Shown: in pieces, positions 42,845-51,146 of the stretch
Layout: every line of letters starts with the position of its first letter
How positions within the stretch are numbered: the first letter of the stretch is position 1
DNA from: Prevotellaceae bacterium MN60
GTDB taxonomy: Bacteria; Bacteroidota; Bacteroidia; Bacteroidales; Bacteroidaceae
DNA length: 64,000 bases
Direction of reading: 5' to 3'
Assembly: GCA_900199555.1 (NCBI GenBank)
Contig: FZQZ01000003.1
Location: 62,001-126,000, forward strand
Notes under the pieces: generated by a model
Database searches by the model: none
What the model was told of the DNA's origin: nothing
Seen by the model: the letters and a program-made list of their open reading frames with translations, nothing else
Program-made: the position numbers and the translations under genes

Positions 42845-44329
42845 ATGAAGAATAACCGTTTCATCATACTGCTACTACTTGCCCTGTTGTCCACATACTT
42901 GTGGGCACAGGACGAGTGGACGGTAGTACATGGAGACTGTCTGGCCGAACAGGCGGTGCCCACTCATCGAGCAGGCAGATTAAAACTTCCTGCCATCAAC
43001 AACCAGTGGGATGCCAGCAAGATCTATCGCCAGCTGGTTATTCTCATCAACTTCTCAGACAAACAGTTCCTGAGCGAAGACCCTCAGGCGCAATATAATC
43101 AGATACTCAACGAGTCTGGCTATAACGAGAGAAAGGGTCCAGGCTGTATGGCCGACTACTTTCGTGAACAGTCGGGAGGTTTGCTGAATCTACAGTTCGA
43201 CGTCTATGGTCCTTTTGACGTCAGTCAGCAAGCGCAGCCCTATGAGAATCCTGACAGCAAGACGCGCAACCACGGTCAGAACACGTTTGCTGAGGCAACA
43301 CATAAACTGATAGAACAGTACCCTGAGTTAGACTTTACCCCCTACGATTGGAATGGCGATGGCAGAATAGAGCAAGTGGTCTATGTCTATGCTGGTCAGC
43401 CCGGCAATCTGGGTGCTACCACCTATGGTTACACATGGCCTAACACGGGTAGCATGAGTGCCATCACCACGCCCGACAATCTGATTATCTCCAACTATAC
43501 CGCCAGTGGCGAATACTGGCCTTATTCCACACCTATATCTTGTGGTTTCGGTACCATCTGCCACGAGTATAGTCATAGTCTCGGATTGCCCGACATCTAT
43601 CCTACGAACGGATGGGTTTATAGCGTTTGCGATGAATGGGACCTGATGGATGGTGGCAACTTTACCAACTATGGTTGGTGTCCGCCCAACTATACTCCCC
43701 TAGAGAAGATGCTGTTGGGTTGGCTGACACCCATCGAACTGACTGAGGCTGCAAGCATTATCAATCTGCCTGCCGTTTCTGAGGGTGGTGATATCTATCA
43801 GATTAGACACTCCGACACGGAATATCTCTTACTGGAAAATCGTCAGCACACCCGCTGGGATGCCGGTACACCCGGACACGGACTGTTGGTGTGGTATGTT
43901 GACTACGATGAGGCGGCATGGTGTGAGAATAAGCCCAACAACAGGCAGAATGATCCACGCTTCCATCCTGTCTATGCCGACGGACTAGACTATGCTGCAT
44001 GGGCTGCGAAGATATCAACAGAGGGACTCTCCCAATATCAGCATTCTGGCCGCATGAATAAGCGTCATCTCAGCACAGCGCCCTACCCTTTCGAAGAGAA
44101 TAATGCGCTGGTTGACGAATATATTACGAATATCCAAGAGTCGGAGGATGGACTCATCTCGTTCGACTTCATGGGTGGTGCGTCAGGCATCAAGGAAATG
44201 AATGATGCAAAACTAAATGGACATGAGTATTACGACCTGCAAGGTCGCCGTATAGAGCATCCTGTGCGCGGACAGTTATACCTCACGCGCAAGTCGGATG
44301 GCAGCATTTGTAAGCATCTATATCAATAA
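42845..44329 (+). CDS. M6-family secreted metalloprotease, copy 1
   Basis: 494 residues with a signal peptide (MKNNRFIILLLLALLSTYLWA). Zinc site HEYSHSLGLPD (about 240-250) fits HExxHxxGxxD of M6 (immune-inhibitor-A-like) metallopeptidases, with a Met-turn DLMDGGN about 20 residues later. A conserved N-terminal part (LVILINFSDKQF, CMADYFREQSGGLLNLQFDV) is typical. The C-terminus, EYYDLQGRRIEHPVRGQLYL and a basic tail, resembles a short T9SS-type sorting tail. Stop and next start overlap (TAATG). Probably an extracellular protease. Confidence 0.85.
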   Translation: MKNNRFIILLLLALLSTYLWAQDEWTVVHGDCLAEQAVPTHRAGRLKLPAINNQWDASKIYRQLVILINFSDKQFLSEDPQAQYNQILNESGYNERKGPGCMADYFREQSGGLLNLQFDVYGPFDVSQQAQPYENPDSKTRNHGQNTFAEATHKLIEQYPELDFTPYDWNGDGRIEQVVYVYAGQPGNLGATTYGYTWPNTGSMSAITTPDNLIISNYTASGEYWPYSTPISCGFGTICHEYSHSLGLPDIYPTNGWVYSVCDEWDLMDGGNFTNYGWCPPNYTPLEKMLLGWLTPIELTEAASIINLPAVSEGGDIYQIRHSDTEYLLLENRQHTRWDAGTPGHGLLVWYVDYDEAAWCENKPNNRQNDPRFHPVYADGLDYAAWAAKISTEGLSQYQHSGRMNKRHLSTAPYPFEENNALVDEYITNIQESEDGLISFDFMGGASGIKEMNDAKLNGHEYYDLQGRRIEHPVRGQLYLTRKSDGSICKHLYQ

Positions 44330-45804
44330 TGAGGAAATATCGCTTTATCATTACTAGTTTGTTGCTGTCAATCATTACGCTGACAGCTATTGCACAAGAA
44401 AATATCTCACTACAGGGTTGTCGGCGCGGCACCCCTCGTCAGCAGAGCATTCACCTTCGCCGTGGAAGTAGCGAGGGCAGAACACCTGGTGGCAATTTCT
44501 ACCATGGCACGCGTCATCAGCTAACCATACTGGTAGCATTCAACGACCGCAACTTCATCGGCGATGAGGCTGCCACCCTACAGCAGTGGAACAACATATT
44601 CAATACGGAGGGATATCTGGAGGAGCCTTTCAAGGGTTCTGTCCACGACTATTTCCTTGACCAGAGCTATGGTGACTTCAACGTTATCTTCGACCTAATA
44701 TATGTGCAGGTGAGTGGTAATGCCGAGAAGTATGCAAGCAATGAGGTTGATGATGAGAACTCGCAATATCTTGTAGAGGACATCATGGACGTGCTGAAGA
44801 CACTCGACATCGATTGGAGCCTCTACGATTGGAATAACGATGGCTATATCAACCAGCTACTCATCGTCTATGCCGGTCATGGCATGAACGATAGTTCTGG
44901 CCCTAACCTGATTTGGCCCCACCAATGGTGGATGAGCGAACATCTGAAGGACAATCAGGAGGGCGTGTATTGCGAACCGATCCCCGTCAACTATGGCGAA
45001 AAGAACTATTTGGTGGACTGCTATTGTGCACTGGCAGAGCTGACGAGGAATAACGACTACGGTTCTTTTGGTACCATCTGTCACGAATATAGCCACTGTT
45101 TCGGATTCCCCGACTTCTATTATAGTGGAGGAAAAGCACTAGGTGGCTGGGACCTGATGGACTCAGGCAACTACAATGGCAATGGCTATCAGCCGGCCGG
45201 CTATTCTGGTCACGAGCGCTGGTTGATGGGATGGCTCACACCGATAGAACTGCAAGAGGCCACATCCATCGTTGACATACCTGCTTTGGCAGACAATGAT
45301 GTAGCCTATCTTATCCGCAACGACGGCTATGAGAACGAGTATTACTTTGTGGAGAATCGCCAAGCAACGGGCTGGGATGCCAGTCTGCCAAGCAATGGTG
45401 TGCTCATCTTCCACATCGACTATGACCCTTCGGTATGGACGAGTACACAAGAGTATCCGAACTCTTCCTATCGCAAGCGTTATATTCTCTTCCACGCCAA
45501 CAACAAAAACACCACATTCAGCACTGCCGGTTGGGCATATCCTTTTGAGGAGAACAATGCGCTAACCAACACTTCGTCGCCTGCTGCCGACCTATTCCAT
45601 GCCAACACCGATGGCACAATGCTGATGAACAAGCCCATCACCAATATCTCGGTAACCAATGGCCTAGCCTCCTTCAATTTCAATATGGCAACATCCATCA
45701 AGGAGGTAACGACCGACACCTCTCAAATTCTCTATCGCTTTGGCATGCTTACCATCTTCCGCGATGCCAACGGAAACATCCGTAAGGTTATCAGCTCACG
45801 ATAA
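44329..45804 (+). CDS. M6-family secreted metalloprotease, copy 2
   Basis: 491 residues, clearly paralogous to the preceding gene: signal peptide MRKYRFIITSLLLSIITLTAIA, LTILVAFNDRNFIGDEAATL, VHDYFLDQSYGDFNVIFDL, zinc site HEYSHCFGFPD (about 252-262) and Met-turn DLMDSGNYNGNG. The shared WLTPIELxEAxSI block confirms a tandem duplication. Its start codon overlaps the preceding stop by one base. The C-terminal tail (LYRFGMLTIFRDANGNIRKV) is a shorter, diverged form of the copy 1 tail. Downstream is a 21-bp-period array, then convergent tatD. Confidence 0.85.
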   Translation: MRKYRFIITSLLLSIITLTAIAQENISLQGCRRGTPRQQSIHLRRGSSEGRTPGGNFYHGTRHQLTILVAFNDRNFIGDEAATLQQWNNIFNTEGYLEEPFKGSVHDYFLDQSYGDFNVIFDLIYVQVSGNAEKYASNEVDDENSQYLVEDIMDVLKTLDIDWSLYDWNNDGYINQLLIVYAGHGMNDSSGPNLIWPHQWWMSEHLKDNQEGVYCEPIPVNYGEKNYLVDCYCALAELTRNNDYGSFGTICHEYSHCFGFPDFYYSGGKALGGWDLMDSGNYNGNGYQPAGYSGHERWLMGWLTPIELQEATSIVDIPALADNDVAYLIRNDGYENEYYFVENRQATGWDASLPSNGVLIFHIDYDPSVWTSTQEYPNSSYRKRYILFHANNKNTTFSTAGWAYPFEENNALTNTSSPAADLFHANTDGTMLMNKPITNISVTNGLASFNFNMATSIKEVTTDTSQILYRFGMLTIFRDANGNIRKVISSR

Positions 45805-45809
45805 AAGTA

Positions 45810-46010
45810 GAATTTACGCATAATTCAAGGAGTATTTACGCATAATTCTCGACGAATTATGCCGTCAAACGAATTAGCTACATTCAGCGCTGAATCAGTT
45901 ACACTCAGCGCTGAATTAGTTACTTTTGACCCTCAATAGTTATTGTATTGCACCTCGAATTAGCTGTATTCGGCGCTGAATATAGCTAATTCAGAACCGA
46001 ATGAGTTGTA
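45810..46010. repeat. 21-22-bp-period degenerate array B
   Basis: Unit starts at 45854, 45871, 45892, 45913, 45934, 45956, 45978 and 45999 (steps 17, then 21, 21, 21, 22, 22, 21). Before 45854 two units of the GAATTATGCGTAAAT type are in inverted orientation. The block CCTCAATAGTTATTGTATTG is identical to one in array A. It fills the convergent gap between the M6 gene and tatD. Confidence 0.8.
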
Positions 46011-46826
46011 TTAACGGATACGGGGGAAGATGCGCTCTACATTGGCTGTGGTCTGCTGGCAGATGGTGTCTTCGCTAACGCCATAGGCTTCGGCCAGTCG
46101 GGTAATGACGTGGCGGATATAGGAAGACTCGTTGCGCTGACCACGCATAGGGACGGGAGCCATATAGGGGGCATCGGTCTCTAAGACGAGACGGTCAAGG
46201 GGTACACAGGCGGGAAGAACTTCGGGCAGATGGCTCTTCTTGAAGGTCGACACGCCACCAACACCCAATACGAAGCGATCAAACTCTAACAACTGGCGAG
46301 CCTCTTGCTCATTACCCGTAAAGCAATGGAACACACCGCCAGGCAGGTCGTTGGCATACTTCTTGAGGATAGCCACCATCTCGTTTTGTGCTTTGCGACA
46401 GTGAATCATCAGGGGCAGTTGCAGCTCTACAGCCCAACGCACCTGTTCTTCGAAAGCCTCTAACTGTTCTTGTTCAAACTCGCGACTCCAATAGTAGTCG
46501 AGACCAACCTCGCCGATAGCAATAACTTTAGGAGTTATTGCATCTTTGATAGTTGCTAATTGCTCACGCCAATCACCTTTTACCTCCTCTGGATGCAAGC
46601 CCAACATAGGATAACAATAGCCTGGATAACTAGTACACACATCCAATACTGTTTGACAGGTCTTAACATCAATGGCTGGCAAGAAGATTTTAGCACAACC
46701 AGCCTCTTGGGCACGCTGTATCACTTCGTCACGATCCTGTGCGAACTCCTCACCATCCAAGTGGCAATGCGTATCGATGTACGTTGTACGTTGAACGTTG
46801 AACGTTGAAGATTGAGTGTCGGACAT
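46011..46826 (-). CDS. TatD family metal-dependent deoxyribonuclease
   Basis: 271 residues from MSDTQSSTFNVQRTTYIDTH. TatD hydrolases are TIM-barrel metallo-nucleases: IDTHCHLDGEEF (metal His pair), LGLHPEEV, MIHCRKAQNE, VFHCFTGNE and LETDAPYMAP are all here. Homologues usually start at the M-x-IDTHCHL residue; here about 14 extra residues (SDTQSSTFNVQRTT) precede it, encoded by a 7-bp-period array, so the array supplies the start region. The gene begins 8 bp after the polyprenyl synthase stop. Confidence 0.9.
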   Translation of the reverse strand: MSDTQSSTFNVQRTTYIDTHCHLDGEEFAQDRDEVIQRAQEAGCAKIFLPAIDVKTCQTVLDVCTSYPGYCYPMLGLHPEEVKGDWREQLATIKDAITPKVIAIGEVGLDYYWSREFEQEQLEAFEEQVRWAVELQLPLMIHCRKAQNEMVAILKKYANDLPGGVFHCFTGNEQEARQLLEFDRFVLGVGGVSTFKKSHLPEVLPACVPLDRLVLETDAPYMAPVPMRGQRNESSYIRHVITRLAEAYGVSEDTICQQTTANVERIFPRIR

Positions 46827-46831
46827 TGAAC
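46779..46831. repeat. 7-bp-period array forming the tatD N-terminus
   Basis: GTTGTAC, GTTGAAC, GTTGAAC, GTTGAAG, then ATTGAGT and ATTGAAC. The tatD start codon and about 14 codons are inside it. Confidence 0.7.
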
Positions 46832-46833
46832 GG

Positions 46834-47808
46834 TTATTTATTGCGGTGTAACAGTTCGTCCATGTATTGACGGAGCTGAGCCTTGCGCTCCTCTGGTACA
46901 TTGACCTCTGAAAGAGTCTGTCGGGCTACATGGAAGTAGTAATTGATTTTCTCCTCACAGAGGCGACGGATACCAATCTCGTCGTAGAGGCGCGTAACCT
47001 CTGCCACCTTCACCTCGCGATTGAAGGTCTTAGCACCGATCCAACGCTCTAACTCTGCACGCTGCTTATCGTTGGCACGGTTGAAGGCATTGATAAGCAT
47101 ATAGGTCTTCTTATTTGAGGTGATATCGCCACCGATAGCCTTACCAAAGACTTTGGGGTCGCCATAGACATCGAGCAGGTCGTCTTGCAACTGGAATGCC
47201 AATCCCATCTGCTCACCTACACGATAGAGGCGGTCGGCATCCTCCTGAGGAGCATCAGCCAACACAGCACCAATCTTCAGGGCACAAGCCAGCAATACGC
47301 TGGTCTTCAGGCGTATCATCTCGATATATTCTTCTTCAGTCACATCGTTGCGCGTCTCGAAAGTCATATCATACTCCTGACCTTCGCCAATCTCCAGAGC
47401 CGTCTCCGTAAAGATGTCAAGCACGGCAGGCATCTTGTCGGCAGGCACCTGCTGCATGCGCTGATAAGCCAACACCAGCATAGAGTCGCCAGAGAGGATG
47501 GCCTTGTTGGCATCCCAACGGCGATGTACCGTCTCGTGACCACGACGCATATCGGCCTGGTCCATCAGGTCGTCGTGCAACAGGGTGTAGTTATGATAGG
47601 TCTCCAATCCTACGGCAGGCATCAGGATGCTTTCGGGATTTTCTTTCCAGAGATTGTAGCCCATGAGGGTGAGCACAGGACGTATGCGCTTGCCACCAAT
47701 AGACAACACGTATTCTACCGGTTCGTAAAGTGACTTCGGTTTTCTCTCATAGGGCAGATGGGCCAAAAAGTCGTTGACCAACTGCAGGATCTCATTAGAT
47801 GTCAGCAT
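46834..47808 (-). CDS. Polyprenyl diphosphate synthase (FPP/GGPP-type)
   Basis: 324 residues. Trans-isoprenyl diphosphate synthase with both aspartate-rich motifs: first HDDLMDQADMRRG (about 78-90), second QLQDDLLDVYGD (about 207-218), plus GGKRIRPVLTLMGY at the N-terminus. The first motif is DDxxD without insertion; chain length of the product cannot be told safely. It supplies isoprenoids for undecaprenyl, menaquinone or carotenoid synthesis. Start and length are normal. It is flanked by tonB-like and tatD genes on the same strand. Confidence 0.9.
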   Translation of the reverse strand: MLTSNEILQLVNDFLAHLPYERKPKSLYEPVEYVLSIGGKRIRPVLTLMGYNLWKENPESILMPAVGLETYHNYTLLHDDLMDQADMRRGHETVHRRWDANKAILSGDSMLVLAYQRMQQVPADKMPAVLDIFTETALEIGEGQEYDMTFETRNDVTEEEYIEMIRLKTSVLLACALKIGAVLADAPQEDADRLYRVGEQMGLAFQLQDDLLDVYGDPKVFGKAIGGDITSNKKTYMLINAFNRANDKQRAELERWIGAKTFNREVKVAEVTRLYDEIGIRRLCEEKINYYFHVARQTLSEVNVPEERKAQLRQYMDELLHRNK

Positions 47809-47829
47809 ATATCTTATTCTTCTTATTTT

Positions 47830-48528
47830 CTACAACTTAAATACAATAGGGATGCACACCTTGGTGCGACAGGGCTGATCGTGATAAACACCTGGTTGCC
47901 AATGGGGCATCATATTGAGCACACGCAGCGCCTCCTTGTCGCATTCGGGCGACAGCGACTTGGTGATTTTCACGCCACTGATACTACCATCCTTCTCTAC
48001 ATAGAACACAGCCACCACCTTGCCCTGCGTATGATTGTTACGAGCGACAGTGGGATAGCGCAGATTCTTGGTGAGCCATTTCAGAAACTCCGTAGCACCG
48101 CCAGGATACTGTGGCAGGTCTTCTACCACATGGAAGTTGAGCGGGTTCTGTGGGTCAACGGTCAAGGGAGCCAACGCCTTTTCTTCTTTTTCCTCCAGCT
48201 CCTTGAGTAGTTCCTCGTCGTCAATAGCCTCATCCTGCAGTTCTTCGTTGTCTATCTCCACATCGTCGTCAACAATACGCAGTTCTTCCGACTTCTCCTG
48301 CGGGCGTTTCTCTTCCAGTTGGGCTATTGTCTCTTCGTTAGACATCGGCACCAGCTCGCTCTCATGCATCAAATCGTTCAAATCGATAGGGTCGATACCG
48401 TCGTCGGATGGAGCAGTATTCCACTCCAGTGTAACATAGAACAAAGACAACACAAAGATAAGCCCCAAGAGAAATCCCGTGGTGCGTCGCTGCTCCATGT
48501 CGGCCTGTGGTGTCTTCTTTTGTTCCAT
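47830..48528 (-). CDS. Energy transducer TonB-like protein
   Basis: 232 residues. A membrane segment (about 17-36: GFLLGLIFVLSLFYVTLEW) is followed by an acidic periplasmic linker (runs of E and D; residues about 60-125) and the C-terminal TonB domain (LPQYPGGATEFLKWLTKNLR, KVVAVFYVEKDGSISGVKIT, RVLNMMPHWQPG). TonB couples the proton-motive force to outer-membrane receptors. The linker is Glu-rich rather than the Pro-rich type, as often in Bacteroidota. No ExbB/ExbD nearby. The -7 box is 10 bp from the start; porQ is divergent. Confidence 0.9.
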   Translation of the reverse strand: MEQKKTPQADMEQRRTTGFLLGLIFVLSLFYVTLEWNTAPSDDGIDPIDLNDLMHESELVPMSNEETIAQLEEKRPQEKSEELRIVDDDVEIDNEELQDEAIDDEELLKELEEKEEKALAPLTVDPQNPLNFHVVEDLPQYPGGATEFLKWLTKNLRYPTVARNNHTQGKVVAVFYVEKDGSISGVKITKSLSPECDKEALRVLNMMPHWQPGVYHDQPCRTKVCIPIVFKL

Positions 48529-48538
48529 ATATTGGGCA

Positions 48539-48546
48539 CAAAGGTA
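48539..48546 (-). promoter_or_regulatory. -7 box of the tonB-like gene
   Basis: TACCTTTG on the minus strand, 10 bp before the ATG at 48528. Confidence 0.6.
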
Positions 48547-48578
48547 GCTATTATTTTGGAAATATGCAATAAAATAAT

Positions 48579-48586
48579 TACCTTTG
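48579..48586 (+). promoter_or_regulatory. -7 box of porQ
   Basis: TACCTTTG, 14 bp before the porQ ATG at 48601. Confidence 0.6.
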
Positions 48587-48600
48587 TCGTTTGAAATAAG

Positions 48601-49548
48601 ATGAAGAAAGGTTTTCTAGCCATCATAGGCATGCTGACAGCCCTGTCTACACAGGCTCAGGAGAGCGAAGAGGTGTATAGCTTCTTGCGCTTGCCTGTGA
48701 GTGCTCATGTGGCTGCATTGGGAGGTGACAACATCTCGCTGACCAACGACGACCCTACCGTTATCTTCCATAATCCTGCCCTATTGACGGGTGTCAGCGA
48801 CAAGAGTCTGAACTTTAATTTCATGACTTATATGGAAGGTAGCAAGACGGCCTCAGCCTCTTATGTCAGAGCTTATGGTGAACGCGCCTCATGGGGCATC
48901 AGCGGACAGTATATGTCGTATGGCTCTATCAAAGAGACCACGGCTGAGAACATAGAGACAGGCAGCTTCTCGCCACGCGACATCGCACTGGCTGGTAGTT
49001 TTGCCTATCTGTTGGGCAATCACTTCAGTGGTGGCATCACTGCCCGTTTCATCTCTTCTACCATCGGTAATTACAGTTCGGCAGCCATGGCTATCGACCT
49101 CGGTGTCAACTATCTGGACGAGGAGAAGGGTTGGTCGCTATCGGCAGTAGCCAAGAACCTTGGCGGACAGATAAAGGCTTATGACGATGAGTTTGAGCGC
49201 ATACCATTCGACTTGCAGCTGGGTGTGAGCAAGCAGCTGGTAAATTCGCCACTCACCTTCCATGCCACCCTGTCACGACTGCACAACTGGGACCAGGCAT
49301 TCATCAAGCATCTGGCCATTGGTGCCGACATCGCCCTATCGCCTACCATCTTCATCGCTGCCGGTTACAACTTCCGTCGCGCCAGTGAGATGAAGATTAC
49401 CGAGTCAGAAGAGGCGTCAAGCAGTCATGGTGCAGGTCTCTCTATCGGTGGAGGTATACAACTGGAACGCTTCAAATTGCAGATTGGCTATGCAAAATAT
49501 CATGTCTCTGCCAATTCACTTTTGATTAACGCTACATATTGTTTATAA
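48601..49548 (+). CDS. porQ: Type IX secretion system protein PorQ
   Basis: 315 residues with a signal peptide (MKKGFLAIIGMLTALSTQAQ). The rest is a beta-barrel of the PorV/PorQ (FadL-like) kind: VYSFLRLPVSAHVAALGGDN, DPTVIFHNPALLTGVSDKSL, ASWGISGQYMSYG, GYAKYHVSANSLLINATYCL. PorQ is an outer-membrane T9SS component that, with PorU/V/Z, forms the attachment complex processing cargo tails. The porQ-cmk gene order (3-bp gap) is the one I know from related organisms. Confidence 0.85.
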   Translation: MKKGFLAIIGMLTALSTQAQESEEVYSFLRLPVSAHVAALGGDNISLTNDDPTVIFHNPALLTGVSDKSLNFNFMTYMEGSKTASASYVRAYGERASWGISGQYMSYGSIKETTAENIETGSFSPRDIALAGSFAYLLGNHFSGGITARFISSTIGNYSSAAMAIDLGVNYLDEEKGWSLSAVAKNLGGQIKAYDDEFERIPFDLQLGVSKQLVNSPLTFHATLSRLHNWDQAFIKHLAIGADIALSPTIFIAAGYNFRRASEMKITESEEASSSHGAGLSIGGGIQLERFKLQIGYAKYHVSANSLLINATYCL

Positions 49549-49551
49549 TAT

Positions 49552-50238
49552 ATGAAAAAGATAACCATTGCTATCGATGGCCATTCTTCGTGCGGTAAGA
49601 GTACGATGGCCAAGGACTTAGCCCGTGAAGTGGGCTATGTATATGTTGACACAGGTGCTATGTATCGCTGTGTTACCTTGTATGCACTACGTCATGGATT
49701 GTTTACAGACGAGGGTATACAGGAAGAGGCGCTACGCAAGGCCATGCCAGAGATACAGATTACGTTCCGCTTTAATGCCGAGAAGGGACGCCCCGATACT
49801 TACCTGAACGGAGAACTGGTGGAAGACTTGATTCGCTCTATGGAGGTATCTAACCATGTGAGTCCTATCGCCACCTTAGGTTTTGTTCGTGAGGCAATGG
49901 TAGCTCAGCAACAGCAGATGGGCAAAGATAAGGGTGTAGTGATGGACGGTCGTGACATCGGCACCGTAGTATTCCCTGATGCCGAGCTGAAGATATTCGT
50001 TACAGCCTCTGCCGAAGTGCGTGCACAGCGCCGCTACGACGAGCTGAAAGGCAAGGGCATGGAAGCCGACTACGAAGAGATTCTGAAGAACGTACAGGAG
50101 CGCGACTACATCGACTCTCACCGTGCCGTATCTCCTCTTCGCAAAGCCGACGATGCCATTGAACTAGACAATAGTCACATGACTATTGCCGAGCAGAAGG
50201 CATGGCTGATGGAGAAGTTCCAGCAGGCTATCCAATAA
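49552..50238 (+). CDS. cmk: Cytidylate kinase
   Basis: 228 residues. It phosphorylates CMP/dCMP. P-loop [23 protein letters not shown]-binding [11 protein letters not shown], and [31 protein letters not shown] and [15 protein letters not shown] all match. Start [17 protein letters not shown] is standard. It follows porQ after 3 bp and its last 11 bp overlap the convergent ispH. Confidence 0.96.
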   Translation: MKKITIAIDGHSSCGKSTMAKDLAREVGYVYVDTGAMYRCVTLYALRHGLFTDEGIQEEALRKAMPEIQITFRFNAEKGRPDTYLNGELVEDLIRSMEVSNHVSPIATLGFVREAMVAQQQQMGKDKGVVMDGRDIGTVVFPDAELKIFVTASAEVRAQRRYDELKGKGMEADYEEILKNVQERDYIDSHRAVSPLRKADDAIELDNSHMTIAEQKAWLMEKFQQAIQ

Positions 50239-51097
50239 GCGACAGTGCATCACGGCACTGTTCCATCAGCCATTTAGGTGTGCTGGTGGCACCACAGATA
50301 CCGACAGTTTCGATACCATTTAGCCAAGCTGGGTCTATCTCATTAGGCCCTTCTATCATGTGCGTGTTAGGATTCACTCGCAGGCACTCATTATACAGCA
50401 CTCTACCGTTACTGCTCTTTCGACCGCAGACAAAGAGAACGAGGTCGTGCTTGGTAGCAAAGTTAGAGATGTTGGGCATGCGATTGGCCACATTACGACA
50501 GATGGTATCGAAACTACGGAAAGTGGCCGTAGGCGAGATGTGTTGCTGGATATACTCGATGATACGATGAAACTCATCCAGCGACTTAGTTGTTTGCGAA
50601 TAAAGATAGATATCGCGCGTAAAGTCCAGACGACTCACCTCATCAAAGTTCTCTATCACGATAGCTTCTGATTGTGTCTGTCCTACCAATCCTAATACCT
50701 CGGCATGACCTTTCTTGCCGAAGATTACAATAGAAGCACCCTCTCCACTGGGAGAAGCCTCATATTGCTTTCGGATACGTTTCTGCAATTGCAGCACCAC
50801 AGGACAGGTGGCATCGATAATCTCTATATTGTTCTTTCGTGCCAACTCATAGGTTGCTGGTGGCTCACCATGAGCACGCAGCAGCACCTTGACATTGTGC
50901 AGACTAGCCATCTGCTCGTGGTCGATGGTAATAAGACCAAGCTGGCGTAGGCGTTCACACTCCATACCATTGTGCACAATATCACCAAGACAATATAAGG
51001 TATTACCCTTTGCCAGTTCCTCTTCAGCTTTCTGGATGGCTGTGGTCACTCCAAAGCAGAAGCCACTGCCATTATCTATTTCTATCTTTAGACTCAT
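50228..51097 (-). CDS. ispH: 4-hydroxy-3-methylbut-2-enyl diphosphate reductase
   Basis: 289 residues from [17 protein letters not shown]; an extra ATG four codons upstream (51109) is an alternative. IspH is the Fe-S enzyme of the last MEP-pathway step, giving IPP and DMAPP. The three cluster cysteines are in GFCFGV (Cys 14), IDATCPVV and [13 protein letters not shown]. The [13 protein letters not shown] and [10 protein letters not shown] blocks are also typical. This places the organism in the MEP-pathway group and supplies the polyprenyl synthase. The 3' end overlaps cmk by 11 bp. Confidence 0.95.
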   Translation of the reverse strand: MSLKIEIDNGSGFCFGVTTAIQKAEEELAKGNTLYCLGDIVHNGMECERLRQLGLITIDHEQMASLHNVKVLLRAHGEPPATYELARKNNIEIIDATCPVVLQLQKRIRKQYEASPSGEGASIVIFGKKGHAEVLGLVGQTQSEAIVIENFDEVSRLDFTRDIYLYSQTTKSLDEFHRIIEYIQQHISPTATFRSFDTICRNVANRMPNISNFATKHDLVLFVCGRKSSNGRVLYNECLRVNPNTHMIEGPNEIDPAWLNGIETVGICGATSTPKWLMEQCRDALSLIG

Positions 51098-51116
51098 ATA
51101 TTTTTTCATAGATTAT

Positions 51117-51146
51117 CTAGATATCTAGATGTTCTAGAGATTCTAG
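51117..51146. repeat. CTAG array overlapping the meaB stop
   Basis: CTAG at 51117, 51125, 51134 and 51143, steps 8, 9 and 9, mostly as TCTAGA. The TAG stop of meaB is the first one, so the last codons of the gene are repeat-derived. Confidence 0.7.
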
